IMG/VR virus record: IMGVR_UViG_3300031857_001288
Coordinates: 1-24,889 of that record
Direction: 5' to 3' (one strand)
Length of the DNA stretch: 24,889 nt
Source of the DNA: a virus
In this document: positions 13,949 through 18,537 of the stretch, in pieces
How the letters are laid out: each line of letters starts with the position of its first letter
Numbering within the stretch: position 1 is the first letter of the stretch
Translations under genes and position numbers: made by a program
Notes under the pieces: generated by a model
Told to the model about the DNA's origin: nothing
Database searches by the model: none
Seen by the model: only the letters and a program-made list of their open reading frames with translations

Positions 13949-14187
13949 CTACTAGCCTCTCTCACGATTGCCGTAATATCCAACGGCTGACCTACTAGGT
14001 AGGCGTCATCATCATCTGTTGTCCAGCCCGATACCAGTATCCTTACAGCTGTCGGTGAGGTTGCTATCCAGGCAAGAGCCTCTCTCTCGCTGTTGCCACC
14101 CCACTCGGCGTTCCCGCTCTCGTCTACTACCTCATATAACAGGATAAGTTCCTGCTTGGGTGGGTGAAAGCTAATCACTTCTCCCAT
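13945..14187 (-). CDS. Small conserved-type phage protein, unknown
   Basis: 80 aa. A beta-rich N-terminus (LILLYEVVDESGNAEWGG) is followed by a helix (SEREALAWIATSP), a strand (AVRILVSGWTTDD), an acidic loop and DAYLVGQPLDITAIV. This alternation looks like a compact alpha/beta domain. The ATG overlaps the stop of the upstream zinc protein (TAATG). Confidence 0.7.
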   Translation of the reverse strand: MGEVISFHPPKQELILLYEVVDESGNAEWGGNSEREALAWIATSPTAVRILVSGWTTDDDDAYLVGQPLDITAIVREASR

Positions 14188-14312
14188 TACGCCACCTCAT
14201 CTAGTTTATTTTGGCACTTAGAGCAGTAAACATCGTCGCCTTCCCAATAACCAGCTCGACCGCAATGCCACCACGATATATCTTGATCCTCTTTCAGCTC
14301 CCACTTACTCAT
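14187..14312 (-). CDS. 41-aa zinc-binding protein
   Basis: Starts at ATG 14312 after GAGGAAGAGGGCGACA, which doubles as the 3' coding end of the upstream gene. Contains WHCGRAGYW and YCSKCQ, three Cys plus His that could bind one zinc. TAATG overlap with the next gene. No known family. Confidence 0.6.
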   Translation of the reverse strand: MSKWELKEDQDISWWHCGRAGYWEGDDVYCSKCQNKLDEVA

Positions 14313-14526
14313 TGTCGCCCTCTTCCTCTCCAAATAATTTAGTCCAGCACGCAGGGTGCGTACCGGATATCAACAGTTCTCGATCCTCTGCCGACATATC
14401 AGGGAAGGCATTTTGAATATACTCTCCCCCTTGCCAGCTCTCTACCGCTTGGCGATCCAAGCTCCATACCTCGTACTGGTCACAGACACAGCAAGGTTTA
14501 GTTTTAACTACAATAGTGTCACTCAT
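14305..14526 (-). CDS. Small zinc protein with FPDMSAEDRELLISGTHPACW motif
   Basis: 73 aa from ATG 14526; upstream in-frame codons run into the preceding gene and are discarded. A CCVCDQYEVWSL knuckle is followed by a helix (RQAVESWQGGEYIQNA). Then comes a motif with ISGTHPACW, which from memory recurs in small proteins of Gram-positive phages. The acidic tail EEEGDNE is encoded by the ribosome site of the next gene. Confidence 0.7.
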   Translation of the reverse strand: MSDTIVVKTKPCCVCDQYEVWSLDRQAVESWQGGEYIQNAFPDMSAEDRELLISGTHPACWTKLFGEEEGDNE

Positions 14527-14641
14527 TGCCCTCTCCCTCTGTCGTATTAAATAGCCTGTCCAAGGCACGGTTTGCCTTGTTCAGCGTGGCGATAGCTTCC
14601 GCTATCTCCCTCTCCATTAGTTGCTCCATTGACTCGCTCAT
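14519..14641 (-). CDS. 40-aa helical peptide
   Basis: ATG in ATGA overlap with the upstream zinc ribbon. One amphipathic helix covers most of it (MEQLMEREIAEAIATLNKANRALDRLF), then the tail TTEGEGNE formed by the next ribosome site. It probably oligomerises or binds a partner by coiled coil. The function is unknown. Confidence 0.6.
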   Translation of the reverse strand: MSESMEQLMEREIAEAIATLNKANRALDRLFNTTEGEGNE

Positions 14642-14781
14642 ACCTTTACTCTCTTTCCGTATCGTCTATCGTGATAGCTTTTATATTCTTTTATCCACGC
14701 TGTTACGCACTTAGGGCAGGTGTTCAGCCCACTTAATTGCTCCGTTGGTATAGCAATACCGCACTTCTCGCACTCGCTCAT
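14638..14781 (-). CDS. 47-aa zinc ribbon
   Basis: CEKCGIAIPTEQ and CPKCVTAWIKEY give two CxxC knuckles 18 residues apart, a complete mini zinc ribbon, then a basic tail (HDRRYGKRVKV). ATGA overlap with the next gene. Possibly a small nucleic-acid or protein adaptor. Confidence 0.65.
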   Translation of the reverse strand: MSECEKCGIAIPTEQLSGLNTCPKCVTAWIKEYKSYHDRRYGKRVKV

Positions 14782-14783
14782 AG

Positions 14784-14927
14784 TTATATCTCTCTTTCAT
14801 AGTTTGGTTGGTTGGGAGCGCAAGCTACGCAATAGGGGCGAGTATCGCCCTCTAGCTCTCCCGTAGGCGTAGCCCATAGAATATCGTCAGCTTCATAATC
14901 CTTCAAGCATTGAGCGCAGGTAGTCAT
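14784..14927 (-). CDS. 47-aa zinc ribbon
   Basis: CAQCLKDYEADDILWATPTG, then PYCVACAPNQ: two CxxC knuckles with an acidic loop. Start could be ATG 14927 or 14942. The 14942 form adds MRVQD. It ends two bases before the next ATG. Confidence 0.6.
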   Translation of the reverse strand: MTTCAQCLKDYEADDILWATPTGELEGDTRPYCVACAPNQPNYEREI

Positions 14928-14976
14928 ATCTTGCACCCGCATTCTTTCACCGGCACTAGGTGATCCCCGCATATAG

Positions 14977-15129
14977 TCATATTTTTACCTTTCCATAAGC
15001 TAATAGCTCTCCCTCTTTGGAGAATTCTGCGTCACAATTACCGCAATAAACAGCACCACACTTACAATCGTGGTCGTCCGTATCCATAGAATAAAGCTCC
15101 TCGCTCTCGCACTCTTTACATATAGTCAT
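14977..15129 (-). CDS. 50-aa Cys-rich zinc protein
   Basis: CKECESEELYSM, then DHDCKCGAVYCGNCDAEF: six Cys and a His arranged like a double zinc site. ATGA overlap with the upstream gene. The ribosome site GAGGGAGAGAGCGA lies in that gene's 3' end. The function is unknown. Confidence 0.65.
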   Translation of the reverse strand: MTICKECESEELYSMDTDDHDCKCGAVYCGNCDAEFSKEGELLAYGKVKI

Positions 15130-15335
15130 TCGCTCTCTCCCTCTTTCTGTAATTTATCGTGCCACTCTGTGCTGTACAGGGTGATAGATAATCCTCGCTC
15201 TCTTGCGTACCTTATAGCTTCATATACATTCTCCATATCAGCAATAAAAGTATCCTGCTCTTGCCCTAGCACCCACTTAAACACTTGCCAGTATGTGCCG
15301 TGTCCCCCTGTCTCCGTCTCGTATGCCTTAATCAT
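15126..15335 (-). CDS. 69-aa protein, unknown
   Basis: Starts in ATGA overlap. The strand-like YWQVFKWVLGQ, helix DMENVYEAIRYARERG and strand LSITLYSTEW look like a small alpha/beta fold. The tail EGESE is identical to that of the upstream gene and is encoded by the embedded ribosome site. Confidence 0.65.
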   Translation of the reverse strand: MIKAYETETGGHGTYWQVFKWVLGQEQDTFIADMENVYEAIRYARERGLSITLYSTEWHDKLQKEGESE

Positions 15336-15514
15336 TCGCTCTCTCCTTCTATTGTTACGTCAATGCAGGGATAAAGGTCATTGGTCTTTACCATTTCATA
15401 GACCCATTCCATAAATTGTTCTGCTGCATACTCTTGTGGGTCGGATATGAGATAACCCATCTCCCGCTCTTGAGATATATCTATATGTAGTTTAAGTGTT
15501 GCTATCGCCTTCAT
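15332..15514 (-). CDS. 60-aa protein, unknown
   Basis: ATG preceded by AAGGAGGAAGAGGA. A strand (MKAIATLKLHIDIS), a helix (AAEQFMEWVYEMVKT) and a strand (PCIDVTIEGESE) suggest a compact small domain. The C-terminal EGESE matches the next gene's tail. Confidence 0.65.
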   Translation of the reverse strand: MKAIATLKLHIDISQEREMGYLISDPQEYAAEQFMEWVYEMVKTNDLYPCIDVTIEGESE

Positions 15515-15651
15515 TCCTCTTCCTCCTTATCTATACAAGCGGGACAGATATTGCCCTCGCCCTCTTGCTCGTCATACTCTCTCTCACACTCTCCGCATTT
15601 GATCTCGTTGAGCTGGTGATTGCTCCAGGGGTCGCCGTCGTAGTAACTCAC
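15511..15651 (-). CDS. 46-aa zinc ribbon
   Basis: GTG start in a GTGA overlap with the upstream gene. YYDGDPWSNHQ is followed by CGECEREYDEQ and CPACIDKEEEE, two CxxC knuckles. The Glu-rich tail encodes the next gene's AAGGAGGAAGAGG ribosome site. Confidence 0.65.
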   Translation of the reverse strand: MSYYDGDPWSNHQLNEIKCGECEREYDEQEGEGNICPACIDKEEEE

Positions 15652-15956
15652 TCGTTGCCCTCTGCCTCTAACATCTCCGCGATTGCGTCGCTAACTGTCT
15701 GCGGATTGCTCGCGTACTCTTTCAATGCGTCGGCCAGGTAATCAAGCTCCAAGTATCCAAGGGCTACGCCCTGCGGAATCTGTACGGCCTCGCCGTACTC
15801 TTCCTCTCCGTATCCGATAAGACCAAGGAAGACCGTCGCCGGTGTTGGATAGTTGTAATTACGAGACCACTCAAAAAGCGCGGTGGTGTGTTCAGCTCCT
15901 TTTCGTGGATCCTCATAGATAGCCCAAGTGTTGCGTGTTGCTGTCTCTGTGTTCAT
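15648..15956 (-). CDS. 102-aa ArdA-like acidic protein, tentative
   Basis: ATG 15956 follows GAAGGAGAGCGAAAG; the frame extends further upstream only across the preceding gene. The protein is strongly acidic with many Tyr and Gly (TPATVFLGLIGYGEEEYGEA). After that come LGYLELDYLADALKEYA and a helical end. Acidic, Leu/Tyr-rich small early proteins of this look include DNA-mimic antirestriction factors, but no defining motif is seen here. The tail LEAEGNE carries the next ribosome site. Confidence 0.65.
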   Translation of the reverse strand: MNTETATRNTWAIYEDPRKGAEHTTALFEWSRNYNYPTPATVFLGLIGYGEEEYGEAVQIPQGVALGYLELDYLADALKEYASNPQTVSDAIAEMLEAEGNE

Positions 15957-16165
15957 CTTTCGCTCTCCTTCTCTTTCTGTAGTTGTTTCTCGATTTCTCT
16001 CACAGCTTCGTTTAATGTAGAGGCTAGAATCCTCACGCCTTCCACGCGGAAGTCGTACGGCGTGGAATACTTTCCCGATCCTTTTGTTATGTGAATCCCC
16101 TGATAGAAGTAGGAAGTGCCCCACTCTCCTTTGTACTTTGTAACGCCTTGTGGAATTCTTGCCAC
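15953..16165 (-). CDS. 70-aa protein, unknown
   Basis: GTG 16165 is preferred. GAGGG stands seven bases upstream, and the longer ATG 16216 start would run through a strong hairpin. ARIPQGVTKYKGEWGTSYFYQGIHI is beta-rich and resembles the three-strand sheet of small DNA-binding (AP2/integrase-N-like) domains. A helix follows (TLNEAVREIEKQLQ). The DNA-binding idea is weak. The basic tail KEKESER comes from the next ribosome site. Confidence 0.6.
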   Translation of the reverse strand: MARIPQGVTKYKGEWGTSYFYQGIHITKGSGKYSTPYDFRVEGVRILASTLNEAVREIEKQLQKEKESER

Positions 16166-16206
16166 TTCGTCGCCCTCTTTCTCTTTCTCTTGTCTGCTAG
16201 TTGCAG

Positions 16207-16243
16207 AATACCACACTCTACCGGATAAGCAGAGTGTGATATT
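16207..16243. promoter_or_regulatory. Long inverted repeat in a gap of the early operon
   Basis: CACACTCT (16212-16219) and AGAGTGTG (16231-16238) pair perfectly around an 11-base loop. After one mismatch the arms extend by AATA/TATT. It lies between the stop at 16250 and the start at 16165 on the - strand. No T-run follows on either side, so it may be an operator, an mRNA processing site or a leaky terminator. Confidence 0.6.
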
Positions 16244-16249
16244 ACGCCT

Positions 16250-16381
16250 CTAGTATTCTCGCCCCGTTGCCTTGGTAAAGAGCCACCAAGCGCCCTCTAC
16301 CACAGCCCACAGCACCAGCGCTCCCACAATCAAGACCGCAAAGCTCAGCAAGATCGATCCTAAATAAATGAGCTCGCTCAT
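16250..16381 (-). CDS. 43-aa membrane protein
   Basis: ATGA overlap with the upstream gene. A long hydrophobic segment (LIYLGSILLSFAVLIVGALV, continuing LWAVVEGAWWLF) can span the membrane once or twice, with the short tail TKATGREY. The function is unknown. A hairpin follows its stop. Confidence 0.65.
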   Translation of the reverse strand: MSELIYLGSILLSFAVLIVGALVLWAVVEGAWWLFTKATGREY

Positions 16382-16563
16382 CGCTCGCCCTCTCTCTCGA
16401 CTGTAATCTCTCGTGCTGTCCAGGCTTCATCGTTGCCGTCTAAATCTTGCGGCTCTTGAACCTGCAACACGATCATCGAGATGAGGTTATTCATCTGATC
16501 GTCGGTAAGTGGTGAATCGGTGGTGAACTTTACGGTGATCGAGTGCTTCATTAGCTCGCTCAT
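16378..16563 (-). CDS. 61-aa protein, unknown
   Basis: Start ATG 16563 in TAATG overlap with the upstream gene; ATG 16551 is an alternative. Strand (HSITVKFTTDSPLT), helix (DDQMNNLISMIVLQVQ) and strand (EAWTAREITVEREGER) suggest an alpha/beta mini-domain. The tail EREGER is made by the next ribosome site. Confidence 0.65.
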   Translation of the reverse strand: MSELMKHSITVKFTTDSPLTDDQMNNLISMIVLQVQEPQDLDGNDEAWTAREITVEREGER

Positions 16564-16718
16564 TAGTTCGCCCCCTCTAGTGTCCAAATGTCTTCAATGT
16601 ATTGACGGTGATAATCTGCGTATTTTATAAAATCGGCTAGGCTGTCGAACTCTTTCTCGCCTTCAAATTTGGGAGAGTGTCCGGCTTCTTCTCTCTTCAC
16701 GATGTAGAACTTTAGCAT
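16563..16718 (-). CDS. 51-aa protein, unknown
   Basis: ATG 16718 is preceded by ACAGAAAGAGGAAAATAAA. The product has a strand (LKFYIVKREEAG), an acidic loop, then two helices (DSLADFIKYADYHRQYIEDIW). No family is recognised. Confidence 0.6.
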   Translation of the reverse strand: MLKFYIVKREEAGHSPKFEGEKEFDSLADFIKYADYHRQYIEDIWTLEGAN

Positions 16719-16768
16719 TTTATTTTCCTCTTTCTGTTAGGTCGAGCTCTATACGGTATAGATCGAAT

Positions 16769-17032
16769 TTACTTGTCTGTGTTATGTGAATTTATAAGTG
16801 AGACGAACTGATCGTGACTTAGGCTTTCAAAGAGAATCTGAGCGACAATGTCATTGAGCTCATTTTGCACTTCGGTCTCATCATCACGCAGAGAATTATC
16901 AAAGCCGACCGCTTTAGTGATTACACGATCGAGGCATTTCATCATTTCTGTCGAGGCTTCGACCACGATATCGGTGAAGGCTTGGTGCTGTGTCGCCTCG
17001 ATCCATTCTTTCTCATTCTTGATTATGTCCAT
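16769..17032 (-). CDS. 87-aa all-helical protein, unknown
   Basis: A strong ribosome site (AAGGAG, seven bases before ATG). The sequence is helical throughout with acidic surface (EWIEATQHQAFTDIVVEA, then NELNDIVAQILFESLS). Followed by a 50-bp gap before the next gene. The function is unknown. Confidence 0.7.
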   Translation of the reverse strand: MDIIKNEKEWIEATQHQAFTDIVVEASTEMMKCLDRVITKAVGFDNSLRDDETEVQNELNDIVAQILFESLSHDQFVSLINSHNTDK

Positions 17033-17056
17033 TTTTTTCTCCTTGGTCTCATCAGT

Positions 17057-17089
17057 AGCCGATTTACGGCTAGACCGCCCGAAGGCGGT
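17057..17089. promoter_or_regulatory. Two adjacent perfect hairpins in the early operon
   Basis: AGCCG-ATTTA-CGGCT (17057-17071) and ACCGCC-CGAA-GGCGGT (17074-17089) lie between the stop at 17096 and the start at 17032. On the - strand transcript the second has a UUCG tetraloop, so it should be very stable. No U-run follows. A partial terminator or RNA-processing element is possible. Confidence 0.6.
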
Positions 17090-17095
17090 TTCGAC

Positions 17096-17416
17096 CTATT
17101 CGTTGCTGAGTCGGATAACTTTCTCGGTGGCTTCACCGAGCTCGCTATCTGCATTTTCCCATTCTGCAAAGAGAGAGCGAAGGCGATTGAATCGGATCGA
17201 ATTGATTGACTCTTCAACTGTCCAACCGATGATTTTCAGAATCTCATTCTCGACTTCGTCTCGCTTTGCTTCGGCTTTCGCCTCTTTGACTTGCGCTCTG
17301 TACATTGCGAAGTCGGATCGAGCGGCGCTTTGCTTGCAAGGGTGGAAGCGGAATTCGGTTTCGTCGCTGGTGGTGAAACCGCAGTTAATGCAACCCATAT
17401 CGGTCTTGATAGTCAT
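17096..17416 (-). CDS. 106-aa zinc-finger/coiled-coil protein
   Basis: ATG 17416 after AAGGGGATAAAA. An N-terminal C2HC-type finger (CINCGFTTSDETEFRFHPC) leads into Ala/Glu/Lys helix (about 35-65) and further helices. Such combinations are seen in small nucleic-acid-binding regulators. The role here is unknown. Confidence 0.7.
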   Translation of the reverse strand: MTIKTDMGCINCGFTTSDETEFRFHPCKQSAARSDFAMYRAQVKEAKAEAKRDEVENEILKIIGWTVEESINSIRFNRLRSLFAEWENADSELGEATEKVIRLSNE

Positions 17417-17426
17417 TTTTATCCCC

Positions 17427-17645
17427 TTATCTTTCTGACTTAATCTGATCGTATAAATCGCCAAGTTGGCTTTGAACAAGTTGCTCGGTCACGCTTTCCA
17501 AAATGCGGTGACGGTTGAAACTGAGAAGCCCATTTGAATCTTTGGCTTCTCTTAATGCGATTGATTGCTGATTGTGCAGAAACATCAAGAGCGTTTCTAA
17601 ATCACGATCAGAGAGTTCGATTACGATTTTTTTACGATCGTTCAT
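17427..17645 (-). CDS. 72-aa early protein, first gene of the - strand operon
   Basis: ATG 17645 after AGAGGCAACA. The N-terminus is strand-like and basic (DRKKIVIELSDRDLETLLMFL), followed by helices. It might be a ribbon-helix-helix-type regulator (KKIVIELSD then helix), which would suit the promoter-proximal place, but the match is weak. Confidence 0.7.
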   Translation of the reverse strand: MNDRKKIVIELSDRDLETLLMFLHNQQSIALREAKDSNGLLSFNRHRILESVTEQLVQSQLGDLYDQIKSER

Positions 17646-17653
17646 TGTTGCCT

Positions 17654-17685
17654 CTTTTCTAGTGGCTTTTCCACTAAGAGAAAAG
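17654..17685 (-). promoter_or_regulatory. Leader hairpin ahead of the early operon
   Basis: CTTTTC/GAAAAG outer and TAGTGG/CCACTA inner stems with a 3-base bulge form an RNA hairpin that ends about 6 bases before the first ribosome site. It could modulate translation or stability of the early message. Confidence 0.5.
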
Positions 17686-17728
17686 TACCGGACTCTGCCC
17701 TATATCGGAAGCATTTAAGAGAAAAATC

Positions 17729-17737
17729 TTTATAACA
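17729..17737 (-). promoter_or_regulatory. Extended -10 promoter for the early - strand operon
   Basis: On the - strand the sequence is TGTTATAAA, an extended -10 (TGnTATAAA), about 90 bases before the first gene. No convincing -35 is seen, as is usual for extended -10 promoters. A TTGGTAAC element sits directly upstream, where a repressor could act. Confidence 0.55.
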
Positions 17738-17739
17738 GT

Positions 17740-17799
17740 TTGGTAACGGAATGCTGTGAACTTTCTGAGCTTTAAGTTACCAGCGAGTATTGTTACCAG
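17740..17799. repeat. GTTACC-type repeats, possible operators
   Basis: GTTACCAG occurs at 17776-17783 and 17792-17799 (16 bases apart), with the inverted relative TTGGTAAC at 17740-17747. They surround the early promoter. GAGCTTTA is also repeated at 17767 and 17822. Candidate repressor or replication-protein sites. Confidence 0.5.
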
Positions 17800-17825
17800 G
17801 TCTGGCTACTCAGTAACTTACGAGC

Positions 17826-17855
17826 TTTATACGATCGTCGAGTCTGATCGATTAA
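17826..17855 (-). promoter_or_regulatory. Possible second early - strand promoter
   Basis: On the - strand TATAAA (17831-17826) is preceded, 18 bases upstream, by TTAATC as a weak -35. A LexA-type box lies just upstream of the -35. Confidence 0.35.
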
Positions 17856-17859
17856 CTGC

Positions 17860-17873
17860 CGAACACCTGTTCG
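17860..17873. promoter_or_regulatory. LexA/SOS-box-like palindrome 1
   Basis: CGAACACCTGTTCG fits the Gram-positive/actinobacterial LexA operator CGAAC-N4-GTTCG with perfect symmetry of the half-sites. Confidence 0.65.
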
Positions 17874-17895
17874 ACGGCTAGAGATATTGACGGGG

Positions 17896-17909
17896 CGAAC
17901 ACTTGTTCG
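17896..17909. promoter_or_regulatory. LexA/SOS-box-like palindrome 2
   Basis: CGAACACTTGTTCG, again CGAAC-N4-GTTCG, 36 bases from the first box centre to centre. Two matches so close make chance less likely. Confidence 0.65.
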
Positions 17910-17952
17910 GGTCTGCCGGATACAGAGAAAGCCCTGCGATTCTTTCCAATAC

Positions 17953-17996
17953 TTATCCACAGCCTTATCCCCAACTGTGGACAGCCCTGTGGACAG
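17953..17996. other. DnaA-box cluster, candidate replication origin
   Basis: TTATCCACA (17953, perfect bacterial consensus) and TTATCCCCA (17965) face one way. TGTGGACAG at 17976 and 17988 (reverse of CTGTCCACA, one base from the actinobacterial TTGTCCACA) face the other. Adjacent boxes are 11-12 bases apart, about one helical turn. An A/T-rich stretch (about 18074-18094) follows and could be the unwinding element. The site lies in the largest gene-free region between the divergent operons. The arrangement resembles a small oriC. Confidence 0.65.
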
Positions 17997-18136
17997 CTCA
18001 CAGCGCGGTCGGGCGTGTCGCTGACGGTGACCCCCCCTTGTTTAATGCCGGAGTGGGTAGTGTTATGTACCCTACAAAAAAATATTTGCTAAAGTGAGAT
18101 CCCCGTAATATGGCTCTGACCTGCGGTTATGTATTG

Positions 18137-18152
18137 TGTGACTAACGTCACA
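18137..18152. promoter_or_regulatory. TGTGAC-TAAC-GTCACA palindrome
   Basis: A perfect 6-bp inverted repeat of operator size. It is itself bracketed by TTTGCTAA (18085-18092) and TTAGCAAA (18153-18160). A likely protein-binding site, protein unknown. Confidence 0.5.
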
Positions 18153-18346
18153 TTAGCAAAACGGGAATTGGTCTAAATTTCCTGCCTTATATATAGTAGG
18201 GGAGTAAAGCGGGGAATGTTCCGGTTTACGAGCTGTACGCTTCGGGTGGAACCCTTCGCGTAGCCCCCTAGGGCGAAGCGATCAGTACCACTAAATACGG
18301 GATAATTCTATTCAGTATTGAATCTCATTATGTGAGACAATCAGCT

Positions 18347-18355
18347 TGGTATAAA
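18347..18355 (+). promoter_or_regulatory. Extended -10 promoter candidate P1 for late genes
   Basis: TGGTATAAA within CTTGGTATAAA. The same CTTGGTATAA core recurs 91 bases downstream. No good -35. Confidence 0.45.
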
Positions 18356-18437
18356 ACTCATACTGGGTACATTAGAAATGTACCTGTAGATGAATCTTCA
18401 TAACCTACTGGGTAGGTTCTTAAATTCATCCTCAACT

Positions 18438-18446
18438 TGGTATAAG
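18438..18446 (+). promoter_or_regulatory. Extended -10 promoter candidate P2 for late genes
   Basis: TGGTATAAG within ACTTGGTATAAGG, about 90 bases before the terminase start. A transcript would begin near 18453 and carry the GATGAAC/GTTCATC hairpin in its leader. Confidence 0.45.
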
Positions 18447-18537
18447 GAATCTGTGATTCCGGCCCGTCTATTCCGGCGGATGAACACAGTTCATCTAGCA
18501 GACGCTACCGCGTCAGCCCTTTATTTTAGGAGATTAC

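Larger units (their letters stand above)
18254..18495 (+). other. Run of small perfect hairpins upstream of terminase
   Basis: Inverted repeats follow each other. They are CTTCGC/GCGAAG (18254-18278), TCTCA/TGAGA (18323-18337), GGTACATT/AATGTACC (18366-18384) and GATGAAT/ATTCATC (18389-18430), which encloses AACCTAC/GTAGGTT (18402-18418). GGAATC/GATTCC (18446-18460) and GATGAAC/GTTCATC (18479-18495) complete the set. The density is far above chance by eye. It could be a structured RNA leader, a packaging (pac/cos) site or protein-binding array. Confidence 0.6.
17646..18537. other. 892-bp gene-free control region
   Basis: No convincing gene is present on either strand. The longest frame (17903-18097) is interrupted by the DnaA and LexA sites and has no coding character. 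From left to right the region holds a leader hairpin, the early promoter with GTTACC repeats, two LexA-type boxes, DnaA boxes, an A/T-rich tract, an operator-size palindrome, a series of hairpins with two extended -10 sequences, and the terminase ribosome site. Confidence 0.8.

Noticed and set aside
15957-16124. N-terminal extension of the 102-aa acidic protein to 158 aa
   Set aside because: The extension is an Arg/Ser-rich shadow of the upstream gene. A proper ribosome site stands before ATG 15956.
17903-18097. 64-aa + strand ORF in the control region
   Set aside because: It covers the second LexA-type box and the DnaA boxes, its codons are set by those repeats (repeated LWTA-like words), and it has no ribosome site.
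18338-18400. Possible tRNA, because of AGCTTGGT and a CTCATAC loop-like word
   Set aside because: The bases flanking the supposed anticodon loop do not pair and no acceptor stem or T-arm can be drawn.
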